From NCBI GenBank assembly GCA_023458855.1, contig JAEWWQ010000284.1, positions 1 to 12,704 on the forward strand: a stretch of DNA of 12,704 nucleotides, read 5' to 3'. Positions 6,999 to 12,704 of the stretch are shown one piece after another (within the stretch, counting starts at the first letter, position 1; each line of letters opens with the position of its first letter). The stretch comes from Bacillota bacterium. Lineage in GTDB: Bacteria > Bacillota > Clostridia > Lachnospirales > Lachnospiraceae. A model generated the notes under the pieces. The model was not told where the DNA came from. It made no database searches and saw only the letters and a program-made list of their open reading frames with translations. A program made the position numbers and the translations under genes.

Positions 6999-7673
6999 CT
7001 ATTCATTTTCAGTCAGGTGATAACCTACCTTGCGGACGGTACCAATAGTTACCCGGGAACCAAGAAAAAAGAATTTCTTCCGCAAAAATGAGATATAGGC
7101 TTCTACATTATTATCTTCCGCATCGGAATCACTTCCCCATACTTTATCAATAATGCTTTCTTTTGGAAAGACCATGGCAGGGTTGCCCATTAGTAATTTA
7201 AGTATCTCAAATTCTTTAAACCCCAGATGAACAGATTTCACACCGCATAGTAAAGTATAAGTTGATATATTCAGGGTCAGATCGGCAAAATGAAGTTCTT
7301 CAAATACAACTTCGCCCTGTCTTCTGGAAAGAGCACGGATACGTGCCAGTAACTCTTCCGGAACAAAAGGTTTTGTCATATAATCATCTGCGCCGCAGTC
7401 GAGCCCGGTAATTTTGTCAACAGTTTCATCTCGTGCTGTTAATAGAATAACAGGGGTAGCATTTTTTTGTTCCCGCATAGAACGCACCACATCAAATCCA
7501 TTCATCTTTGGGAGCATTACATCAAGTACAATCACATCATAGATACTGCTCAGCGCATAATCCAGTCCTGATTCCCCATCATGTACAATATCTACATTAT
7601 ATTTCTGCTCTAACATAATCTGGCCGAGCGTTTCGGCTAAACGTACCTCATCTTCTACAATTAATATCTTCAT
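6999..7673 (-). CDS. OmpR/PhoB-family response regulator
   Basis: DNA-binding regulator, 224 residues, the usual OmpR-family length. The receiver domain (1-118) has acidic E7/D8, phospho-acceptor D51 in VLDVMLP, the LLTARD segment and K in DDYMTKPF. A C-terminal winged helix (about 128-222) includes LGFKEFEILKLLM and the VRKVGYHL wing. I chose the start MKILIVEDE. An in-frame ATG four codons upstream (7685) is possible: AAAGG lies 1 nt before that ATG and 13 nt before the chosen one, so spacing is imperfect for both. A longer reading to 7739 is excluded because it would cover the promoter at 7711-7739. First gene of an operon with the histidine kinase. The upstream tandem repeat at 7752-7773 is a likely site for its own product and for control of the divergent polymerase operon. 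Confidence 0.94.
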   Translation of the reverse strand: MKILIVEDEVRLAETLGQIMLEQKYNVDIVHDGESGLDYALSSIYDVIVLDVMLPKMNGFDVVRSMREQKNATPVILLTARDETVDKITGLDCGADDYMTKPFVPEELLARIRALSRRQGEVVFEELHFADLTLNISTYTLLCGVKSVHLGFKEFEILKLLMGNPAMVFPKESIIDKVWGSDSDAEDNNVEAYISFLRKKFFFLGSRVTIGTVRKVGYHLTENE

Positions 7674-7710
7674 AGTAATAACCATACCTTTCTGATCATC
7701 CTTATAAACA

Positions 7711-7739
7711 AGTATAAAATGAATAGAATACAATAGCAA
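7711..7739 (-). promoter_or_regulatory. SigA-type promoter of the response regulator-kinase operon
   Basis: Read on the minus strand: -35 TTGCTA (7739-7734), 17-bp spacer, -10 TATACT (7716-7711). Expected start near 7704, giving a leader of about 30 nt. The tandem repeat at 7752-7773 begins about 12 bp upstream of the -35 box, a normal place for an OmpR-family activator. Confidence 0.65.
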
Positions 7740-7751
7740 GCGTTCAGAAGA

Positions 7752-7773
7752 AAGCTGAAAAAAAGCTGAAAAA
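7752..7773 (+). promoter_or_regulatory. Exact 11-bp tandem repeat, likely response-regulator operator
   Basis: AAGCTGAAAAA occurs twice head to tail (7752-7762 and 7763-7773), so the copies sit one DNA turn apart. Paired direct repeats of about 11 bp are the normal binding site of OmpR/PhoB regulators. The site lies between the divergent response regulator gene and polymerase operon. Assignment to this regulator is inference from position and spacing. Confidence 0.55.
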
Positions 7774-7783
7774 GGTTTTTCAG
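7766..7783. repeat. Perfect palindrome overlapping the second operator repeat
   Basis: CTGAAAAA-GG-TTTTTCAG: 8-bp arms with a 2-bp centre. The left arm is part of the second 11-bp repeat. A further TTCAG at 7743-7747 faces CTGAA at 7755-7759, so the region has four related half-sites in mixed orientation. The small centre makes an RNA terminator unlikely; a protein site is more likely. Confidence 0.5.
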
Positions 7784-7854
7784 ACTATTTTAAGTATTCG
7801 GGTATATGATGGGAGCAGGTAAAAGGACAGAACACAGAGCAGGAGGTAAACAGT

Positions 7855-8568
7855 ATGAGTCAGACAGTATTTAAACGATATGAAAAAAAATATTTATTAA
7901 CACCTGAGCAATATGAACAGTTAAGAAAGTGCTTGCAGGAATTCATGCAGATAGATGAATATGGATTACACACAATAAGTAATATCTATTTTGATACAGA
8001 TACCTATGAGTTAATACGAACATCAATTGAAAAACCGGTTTATAAGGAAAAGTTCAGGCTGCGCAGTTATGGAATTCCGGGTCAAAATGATACAGTGTTC
8101 CTTGAATTAAAAAAGAAGTACAAAGGTGTGGTATATAAAAGAAGAGTACCAATGAGCCTGCAACAAGCTATGGGATATCTGGTTGATAAGAAGCAGACGG
8201 CAGAAAAAACACAGATATTAAGTGAAATTGACTGGTTTTTCAAAATGCATGAACCAGTGCCGAAAGTATATATTGCATATGACAGAATTGCATTTTTTGG
8301 CAAGGAAGATCCAAATTTAAGAATTACTTTTGACACCAATATCAGGTGGCGGGATTATGACCTGGATCTGTCAAAAGGTGATTATGGAGAACCGGTAATG
8401 GAACCAGATCGCTTTTTGATGGAAATCAAAATACCCGGAACGATGCCATTATGGTTATCGCATCTATTAACGAAGTTGGGAATTTATTCTAATTCATTTT
8501 CAAAATATGGAACTTGCTATCAGAAAAATATTTTCAAACAAACAATAGGAGGGCAAAACATTGCTTAA
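7855..8568 (+). CDS. VTC/CYTH-fold polyphosphate polymerase domain protein
   Basis: A 237-residue soluble protein of the triphosphate-tunnel superfamily, matching the catalytic domain of yeast VTC4, which makes polyphosphate from ATP. Tunnel residues appear in order: R8-x-E10-x-K12 in KRYEKKY, R68/R70 in KFRLRSYG, E84/K86/K88 in FLELKKKYK, K95-R96-R97, YDR, RITFD, E190/K192 in LMEIKIPG and K217 in SFSKYG. A full set of basic and acidic tunnel residues suggests an active enzyme, but other triphosphate chemistry is possible. It has no SPX domain and no membrane segment, both present in yeast VTC subunits. The start ATG follows AGGAGG (7841-7846) by 8 nt. First gene of an operon with the DUF4956 membrane protein, whose start lies inside its 3' end, and a surface lipoprotein. 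Confidence 0.88.
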   Translation: MSQTVFKRYEKKYLLTPEQYEQLRKCLQEFMQIDEYGLHTISNIYFDTDTYELIRTSIEKPVYKEKFRLRSYGIPGQNDTVFLELKKKYKGVVYKRRVPMSLQQAMGYLVDKKQTAEKTQILSEIDWFFKMHEPVPKVYIAYDRIAFFGKEDPNLRITFDTNIRWRDYDLDLSKGDYGEPVMEPDRFLMEIKIPGTMPLWLSHLLTKLGIYSNSFSKYGTCYQKNIFKQTIGGQNIA

Positions 8569-9241
8569 TAGTATATTAAATCTTACAACGACATCAACAA
8601 TTACAATTCAAAGTTTTCTGATCTGTACGGTAGTATCAATGATATTAGGAATTGCAGCAGCAGCAATCTATATGTACAAAAATATTTATAATAAAAGTTT
8701 TGTAATAACATTAGCATTATTGCCGGCCATGATACAGATAGTGATCATGCTGGTAAATGGAAATCTTGGAACGGGAGTTGCTGTACTTGGCGCTTTCAGT
8801 CTGGTCCGTTTCCGCTCGGTACCGGGTTCGGCAAAAGAAATCAGCAGTATTTTCTTTGCGATGGCAATCGGACTGGCAACAGGAATGGGGTACATAGGAT
8901 ATGCGGTGATATTCCTGCTCATTATCGGACTGGCAACAGTGGTGCTGACCTGCACTTCTTTTGGGGAACAGAAAATGGAAGAGAAAGAACTGAAAATTAC
9001 AATTCCGGAAAATCTTGATTATAATGGTATTTTTGATGACTTATTTGAAAAATACACGAATAATGCAAAACTGAATCTGGTAAAAACAACAAATATGGGA
9101 AGTTTATATGAACTGCAATATCGTATTTTGCTAAAAAAGGAAGATTCGGAAAAAGAATTTTTGGATGAGTTAAGGTGTAGAAATGGAAACCTGAATATAG
9201 TCTGCGGAAGAGTAGCCAGCAGAGGAAACGAAATATTATAA
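8561..9241 (+). CDS. DUF4956 membrane protein, putative membrane partner of the polymerase
   Basis: 226 residues. Hydrophobic segments at about 16-39, 47-65 and 95-130 (probably two helices) surround a conserved-looking loop GAFSLVRFRS (77-86) with paired arginines. A cytoplasmic tail of about 90 residues follows, with no further helix. It starts with TTG at 8561: GGAGGG at 8548-8553 is 7 nt upstream, and the reading frame overlaps the polymerase gene by 8 nt, so the two are probably translationally coupled. The fixed overlap and the lack of a membrane domain in the polymerase suggest that this protein anchors it or forms the exit path for its product, as VTC1-type helices do in yeast. That role is inference; DUF4956 has no proven function that I know of. 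Confidence 0.88.
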   Translation: MLNSILNLTTTSTITIQSFLICTVVSMILGIAAAAIYMYKNIYNKSFVITLALLPAMIQIVIMLVNGNLGTGVAVLGAFSLVRFRSVPGSAKEISSIFFAMAIGLATGMGYIGYAVIFLLIIGLATVVLTCTSFGEQKMEEKELKITIPENLDYNGIFDDLFEKYTNNAKLNLVKTTNMGSLYELQYRILLKKEDSEKEFLDELRCRNGNLNIVCGRVASRGNEIL

Positions 9242-9260
9242 ATATTATAAAAATATTATA
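9231..9260 (+). repeat. Three AT-rich repeats over the DUF4956 stop codon
   Basis: AAATATTATA occurs at 9231-9240, 9240-9249 and 9251-9260 (spacings of 9 and 11). The first copy contains most of the TAA stop (9239-9241). The rest fills the 38-nt gap before the lipoprotein gene. It may keep the ribosome-binding region of the next gene unstructured or be a slippage product. Confidence 0.6.
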
Positions 9261-9279
9261 AAAAGAAGATGGAGCGGTT

Positions 9280-10800
9280 ATGGGATTAAAAATAAAAAAA
9301 ATGAAAAGTACGGTGATTGCACTTATGCTAGCATGTACCTTAGTGGGATGTCAAAGCACTCAGGCTACAACAACGGAAAAGGCAGAAGAGGAAGTAATGA
9401 CAGGGGGCAATGAAGAAGTGGTTACTACTTCAACGGTATCCAGTTCGTGGGATGAAAATGCGACTCAGATTATACTGGATGAATCAAGTGCCAGTATAGA
9501 AGGCGATGGTGCAAGTGAAAACGATGGTATTATAACAATCTCTTCGGCAGGCACATATGTAATCAGCGGAACACTAAAGGACGGTCAGATACAAATAGAT
9601 GCGGAGAAAGAAGACAGCGTACAGATAGTATTAAATAATGCGGATATTACTTGTTCTGATAGTGCAGTGATCTACGCAAAAAAAGCAAAAGAAGTCATTC
9701 TTACGGTTGCAGCAGGGACCGAAAATGTGTTAACGGATGCGAAGACGTATGTATATGAAGAAGAAACGGAAACCGACCCGGATGCTGCCATATTCTCAAA
9801 AGCGGACCTGTATATAAATGGAAATGGTGCGCTTACAGTTAACGGAAATTATAATCATGCAATTGTAGCTAAAGATGCACTCTATATAGATGATGCGTCA
9901 ATTACCATAGTAGCTGCGCAGGATGGATTAAATGTAAATGAGGAGCTTGTCATTACCTCTGGAGTACTTATGTTAACCGTGGGGGATGATGCCATTCACA
10001 CGGATACAACACTGACTGTTAATGGCGGCACAATTACAGCAAATGAATGTCAGGAGGGACTGGAAGGATCTGGTATTGAGATTAATGGCGGTGAGATTAC
10101 AATTACATCCAATGATGATGGCATAAATGCTGCAAATAGTGAAGAAACCGAAGTAAACCATAATATTACAATAAATGGTGGTACTGTTTTCGTAGACTCA
10201 ATGGGGGATGGCATTGATGCCAACGGTTCTATTACAATGACAGGTGGTAATGTAACCGTGTTCGGACCTACTAATGATGGTAATGGCTCAGTTGATTATG
10301 ACAGTACATTTGATGTTTCCGGGGGCACATTGATAATAGCAGGAAGTTCAGGAATGGCACAGGGAATCAGCGACAGTTCTACACAAAATGGGCTGATGGT
10401 TGTATTTGATCAGCAGCAGGAAGCAGGTACGACATTTGAAATTGTGTCTGCAGAAGGAACGAGTATAGCATCAGTAACCCCTGTCAAGACATACCAATGT
10501 GTGTTAGTCAGCACCGATACGCTTGCGCAGGATACGGAATATACAGTTAAGAGTAAAGGTGAAGAATTGACAAGTGTGACGTTAACGCAGGTAATGACAA
10601 GTATCTCCGAAGATGGATCAGAAGCTCAGATAGGTATGATGGGAGGTGGATTTGGCGGACCCAGAGGAAATATGACCGGTGAGGCACCGGAACTGCCTGC
10701 GGACGGGGAAATGCCGGAAGGAGGACCGCAGCGTGGGGGACCTGGCGGAGGAATGCCACCAGATATACAGCAAAACAGTGATACAGAGGCGACAAATTAA
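9280..10800 (+). CDS. Cthe_2159-like carbohydrate-binding beta-helix lipoprotein
   Basis: 506 residues. A lipoprotein signal ends in the lipobox LVGC (C24), followed by an acidic Thr-rich linker to about residue 50. Residues about 60-390 form repeated beta-strand turns of the kind LTVNGGTITA, IEINGGEITI, ITINGGTVFV and ITMTGGNVTV, with Asp-rich turns (GDDAIHTD, NDDGINAA, GDGIDANG), typical of a right-handed parallel beta-helix that binds calcium. This matches the family of Clostridium thermocellum Cthe_2159, whose founding member binds cellulose and polygalacturonate. The tail from about 450 is rich in Gly, Met, Pro and Glu (MMGGGFGGPRG, then GGPGGGMPP), also usual for the family. The start ATG follows GGAG (9271-9274) by 5 nt; an internal ATG at 9301 would lack this site. 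Third gene of the polymerase operon. The ligand here is unknown; a polyanion made by its neighbours is one possibility. Confidence 0.85.
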   Translation: MGLKIKKMKSTVIALMLACTLVGCQSTQATTTEKAEEEVMTGGNEEVVTTSTVSSSWDENATQIILDESSASIEGDGASENDGIITISSAGTYVISGTLKDGQIQIDAEKEDSVQIVLNNADITCSDSAVIYAKKAKEVILTVAAGTENVLTDAKTYVYEEETETDPDAAIFSKADLYINGNGALTVNGNYNHAIVAKDALYIDDASITIVAAQDGLNVNEELVITSGVLMLTVGDDAIHTDTTLTVNGGTITANECQEGLEGSGIEINGGEITITSNDDGINAANSEETEVNHNITINGGTVFVDSMGDGIDANGSITMTGGNVTVFGPTNDGNGSVDYDSTFDVSGGTLIIAGSSGMAQGISDSSTQNGLMVVFDQQQEAGTTFEIVSAEGTSIASVTPVKTYQCVLVSTDTLAQDTEYTVKSKGEELTSVTLTQVMTSISEDGSEAQIGMMGGGFGGPRGNMTGEAPELPADGEMPEGGPQRGGPGGGMPPDIQQNSDTEATN

Positions 10801-10818
10801 AAAAAATAATTAAATGGG

Positions 10819-10851
10819 TATTATATTTTTATATCTTTGTCCGATATAATA
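10819..10851 (+). promoter_or_regulatory. Promoter-like region upstream of the structured RNA element
   Basis: TATAAT at 10845-10850 could serve SigA, though the -35 is weak (TTATAT at 10821-10826, 18-bp spacer). The same place reads TCCGATAT (10840-10847), a 7 of 8 match to the flagellar-type SigD/sigma-28 -10 box GCCGATAT, with TATA 14 bp upstream against consensus TAAA. An AT-rich inverted repeat, TATTATAT (10819-10826)/ATATAATA (10844-10851), overlaps both. Transcription would begin near 10857, just before the hairpin element. Confidence 0.4.
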
Positions 10852-10864
10852 TAAAGAAGTATAT

Positions 10865-10930
10865 GCTAAGGACAGCGCAAAAATCGATGGAACGATAAAC
10901 TTCATTAAAAGTGCTGTCTTTAGCTTTTTT
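10865..10930 (+). ncRNA. Three-way-junction RNA element ending as an intrinsic terminator
   Basis: P1 is a 12-bp stem, 10865-10876 with 10913-10924, one G-U pair. Inside it are two 4-bp hairpins, each with a six-base loop: ATCG-ATGGAA-CGAT (10883-10896) and ACTT-CATTAA-AAGT (10899-10912). P1 is followed at once by T6 (10925-10930). It can end transcripts of the lipoprotein operon, but a -10 box just upstream means it could also be a short RNA of about 75 nt or a leader/attenuator for the next gene. A plain terminator rarely carries two extra hairpins in its loop. The first loop holds GGA, as in CsrA sites, and also has A1/G4 as in ANTAR targets. I do not recognise it as a named riboswitch. 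Confidence 0.6.
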
Positions 10931-10974
10931 ATATAATATGAATAGCAGCAAATTTGCAGAAAGGAGGAAATAGT

Positions 10975-11454
10975 ATGGAAATATCAGGATTAAGTTATTT
11001 TAATGCGTATTTTCAGTACAATAATACAAACTCAGATACGGATAATAAGGTAGCATTTCCAAAAGTGACAGCTGTGTCAGATGAGACAGAAGCGGTCACT
11101 GCAAAAACAACGAATGCGAATGCGATAGATTTATATCAGGCAAATAGTGCTAAGACCACTACAGAATCCTCAGCGGCAGGCAGCAGTAGTGGAAGTGATG
11201 AAGAAACAGAAGTTACTACGGAAATTGTAACGAATCCGGATGGAAGCAGAAAGCTGGTGATAACGACAAAAATTGGTGATACGGAGACGGTGACCAATAT
11301 AAAGCTGGCACCATCAGCAGAGAAAACAACAGAGAATAATGGAACTGAACAGGCATCGGGCTTGCAGCATACATCTGTACTGCAGAGACCGACGGAATTT
11401 CAAAGCATACATGCGTTAAGTGCGTATGAAGCTAATTTTATTTATGCATCATAA
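10975..11454 (+). CDS. Small Ser/Thr/Glu-rich protein of unknown function
   Basis: 159 residues, family not recognised. It starts MEISGLSYFNAYFQYNN, rich in aromatic residues and asparagine, with no signal peptide or membrane helix. A low-complexity Thr/Ser/Glu/Ala stretch (about 20-85) is followed by the only ordered-looking part, EIVTNPDGSRKLVITTKIG and TVTNIKLAP (about 82-115), two beta strands with a turn. A further low-complexity part leads to the end IHALSAYEANFIYAS. The start is clear: AAGGAGG at 10961-10967 lies 7 nt before the ATG. It sits downstream of a structured terminator element and upstream of a gene with its own promoter, so it is probably a single-gene unit. The lack of cysteine and the biased composition suggest an exported or disordered protein; a flagellar-type promoter-like box upstream hints at, but does not show, a motility link. 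Confidence 0.75.
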   Translation: MEISGLSYFNAYFQYNNTNSDTDNKVAFPKVTAVSDETEAVTAKTTNANAIDLYQANSAKTTTESSAAGSSSGSDEETEVTTEIVTNPDGSRKLVITTKIGDTETVTNIKLAPSAEKTTENNGTEQASGLQHTSVLQRPTEFQSIHALSAYEANFIYAS

Positions 11455-11505
11455 GTAATAAAATCAATTATTTATGACAAAAGATCTCAAAATTTGTAGA
11501 GTTGG

Positions 11506-11534
11506 TTGACAAGCTGTAAGATTCTCAATATAGT
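11506..11534 (+). promoter_or_regulatory. SigA-type promoter of the HAD phosphatase gene
   Basis: A perfect -35 TTGACA (11506-11511), 17-bp spacer and -10 TATAGT (11529-11534), one base from consensus. Expected start near 11541, giving a leader of about 30 nt. This is the best promoter match in the window and shows that the HAD gene is not dependent on the upstream small gene. Confidence 0.8.
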
Positions 11535-11569
11535 TGAATTATGAAATACGATAGGGAAGAGGTATGCCC

Positions 11570-12376
11570 ATGGTAAAATTAATAATCAGCGATATTGACG
11601 GTACATTGGTTCCGGACGGCTCCGATCAGATTAATCCGGTGATATTTGAAGTAATTCATGAGCTAAGAAAACGCGGTGTAATATTTGTGGCTGCGAGTGG
11701 CAGACAATTTGTCAGTATAAAAAAATTATTTGCACCGGTAGCGGAGGAAATTTATTATATCACGGATGGAGGAAGCATTATCCGCAATTGCGATGACATC
11801 TACAGCAGTGAGGTAATCGATCAGAAAGTTGCCAGGGAAATGGCAGCAGATATTTTGTCTATTCCGGGATGCGATATGATGTTATGCGGTAAAAAATGTG
11901 TGTATGTATTAGATTCAAAGTCTAAAATGTCTATCTGGCTTAGGAATTCTTATCACTTTGATGTTATGCAGATTCCCGACCTGCAGACACCTATTGATGA
12001 TGATATTGTAAAGGTCTCACTCTATCATGTAAATGATGCGGAAAATAAAGCAGCCGAAAGCTTTATTCCGAAATGGCAGAACAGATTTCAAATGAGCTGT
12101 GCAGGTAAGATGTGGATAGATTGTTCCAGTAAGCTTGCTAACAAAGGAATTGCGTTGCAAAAACTGCAAAAAATCCTGCATGTTACAGAAGAAGAAACAA
12201 TGGCGTTTGGAGATAATCTAAATGATATTGAGATGCTTCAGCATGCATCTTTTAGTATCGCAATAGGAAATGCGAGGGAAGAAGTAAAGAAAGCAGCAAA
12301 ATACATCGCAGATACCAATGTAAATGACGGCGTATTAAAGGCAATGCAAAAATTATTGCAATCTATGGTTTCATAA
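11570..12376 (+). CDS. Cof-type HAD-IIB family phosphatase
   Basis: 268 residues, cytoplasmic, typical for the Cof/YidA group that removes phosphate from small sugar phosphates or cofactors. Motif I is SDIDGTLV (nucleophile D8, acid/base D10), motif II the serine in VAASGR, motif III the lysine in LANKGIALQ and motif IV GDNLNDIEML. The middle region (about 85-185) is the C2B cap. All catalytic residues are present; the substrate cannot be inferred. I chose ATG 11570 over ATG 11564: GAGG at 11559-11562 is 7 nt from the former but only 1 nt from the latter. It is expressed from its own promoter, and a terminator-like hairpin follows. Confidence 0.93.
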   Translation: MVKLIISDIDGTLVPDGSDQINPVIFEVIHELRKRGVIFVAASGRQFVSIKKLFAPVAEEIYYITDGGSIIRNCDDIYSSEVIDQKVAREMAADILSIPGCDMMLCGKKCVYVLDSKSKMSIWLRNSYHFDVMQIPDLQTPIDDDIVKVSLYHVNDAENKAAESFIPKWQNRFQMSCAGKMWIDCSSKLANKGIALQKLQKILHVTEEETMAFGDNLNDIEMLQHASFSIAIGNAREEVKKAAKYIADTNVNDGVLKAMQKLLQSMVS

Positions 12377-12390
12377 AAAATAGTAGTTTT

Positions 12391-12425
12391 AATAATCGGG
12401 GTCAGAAATGGCGTCGATTATTTTT
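12391..12425 (+). terminator. Terminator-like hairpin between the HAD and NUDIX genes
   Basis: An 8-bp stem AATAATCG (12391-12398)/CGATTATT (12415-12422) with a 16-nt loop, running into a T5 tract (12421-12425). The stem is AT-rich and the loop large, so it may be a weak terminator. It ends only 19 nt before the NUDIX start codon with no room for a promoter after it, so some readthrough probably supplies the NUDIX gene. Confidence 0.6.
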
Positions 12426-12444
12426 GTACTAATAGGAGATGTTT

Positions 12445-12704
12445 ATGAAAATAAAAAAATATACTGCAATCAGGCAGCTGACACATAATTTGTTTTTAAA
12501 TTTATTTGAAATGGATGCGCTTACGCATTCGGGGAAGCCATTTCATTACTATTTTGTATCCAGAAATCCGATAGAAAAGATAAAGATAATCACAAAAACA
12601 GAGCAGGCAGAAGGGGTCATTATTTTTCCTATTATGAAGGAAAAACCAGATATTCTTGTCATGATCAAACAATATCGCTACCCATTAGATGATTACCTTT
12701 ATGA
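12445..12704 (+). CDS. NUDIX hydrolase, ADP-ribose pyrophosphatase-like (3' end outside the window)
   Basis: 86 codons are visible, starting MKIKKYTAIRQLTH; ATG 12445 is preceded by AGGAG (12434-12438) with a 6-nt gap. The visible part resembles the N-terminal half of clostridial NUDIX hydrolases: FHYYFVSRN, then EGVIIFPIMKEKPDILVMIKQYRYPLDDYLYE, the region just before the Nudix box. The box itself (GX5EX7REUXEEXGU) lies beyond the window end, so catalytic residues cannot be checked. Family assignment rests on the IKQYRYPLDDYLYE-type segment. Not truncated biologically as far as can be seen. Confidence 0.75.
   Translation, partial: MKIKKYTAIRQLTHNLFLNLFEMDALTHSGKPFHYYFVSRNPIEKIKIITKTEQAEGVIIFPIMKEKPDILVMIKQYRYPLDDYLY

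Noticed and set aside
6999..7739. Longer response regulator reading starting with TTG at 7739
   Set aside because: The extra residues precede the normal MKILIVEDE start of the receiver domain, and the segment overlaps a good -35/-10 promoter on the same strand.
7766..7783. Palindrome CTGAAAAA-GG-TTTTTCAG as a transcription terminator
   Set aside because: The 2-bp centre cannot form an RNA loop without opening A-U pairs, the stem would be mostly A-U, and no gene ends here. An operator is more likely.
10844..10851. AT-rich inverted repeat TATTATAT/ATATAATA as a second terminator of the lipoprotein operon
   Set aside because: The stem is entirely A-U and no U-run follows it; it more likely reflects the AT-rich promoter region.
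10865..10930. Known riboswitch classes (c-di-GMP-I, purine, fluoride, preQ1) for the three-way-junction element
   Set aside because: None of the conserved core sequences of these classes as I remember them is present, so no class name is assigned.

Overview
The window looks like chromosomal DNA from a low-GC Gram-positive anaerobe of the Clostridia, most likely a Lachnospiraceae-type bacterium. The reasons are moderately AT-rich DNA, strong AAGGAGG-type ribosome binding sites, an OmpR/HisKA two-component pair of the clostridial style, a DUF5722-like secreted protein, an sCache_3-like sensor of a kind frequent in that family, and a VTC-domain polymerase / DUF4956 / Cthe_2159-type lipoprotein cluster. 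I see no mobile element, CRISPR array, tRNA or rRNA. Family names come from recognising protein motifs by eye, not from a search.

Layout. (1) 1-1546: an ammonium transporter gene with a structured leader. A hairpin with a hexaloop (56-73) competes for the same bases with an intrinsic terminator (66-115), so transcription of amt is probably controlled by antitermination, plausibly by an ANTAR protein. (2) 1681-4410: two exported proteins, a DUF5722-like (TIM-barrel, possible glycosidase) protein and an SH3b-SGNH hydrolase, with an 18-bp imperfect hairpin between them. (3) 4462-5742: a membrane diguanylate cyclase with a Cache-like sensor, HAMP and GGEEF. (4) 5749-7673, minus strand: an OmpR-family response regulator followed by its histidine kinase, ending 6 bp from the cyclase. 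(5) 7855-10800: a three-gene operon reading away from the response regulator: VTC/CYTH-fold polyphosphate polymerase, DUF4956 membrane protein (TTG start, 8-nt overlap) and a Cthe_2159-like beta-helix lipoprotein. (6) 10801-11454: a compact three-way-junction RNA element ending in six U residues, then a small Ser/Thr-rich protein of unknown function. (7) 11506-12704: a HAD-IIB (Cof-type) phosphatase with a near-perfect promoter, a terminator-like hairpin, and the start of a NUDIX hydrolase cut by the window end.

How the parts may work together. The two-component pair is divergent from the polymerase operon, and the shared intergenic region carries an exact 11-bp tandem repeat plus an overlapping palindrome, as expected for an OmpR-family site. 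The simplest reading is a signal-controlled module that makes a polymer in the cytoplasm (VTC domain), moves it through the membrane (DUF4956) and organises or binds it at the surface (Cthe_2159-like lipoprotein). With the neighbouring c-di-GMP synthase and secreted hydrolases, much of the window appears to concern the cell surface or matrix. This last link is inference from proximity only.
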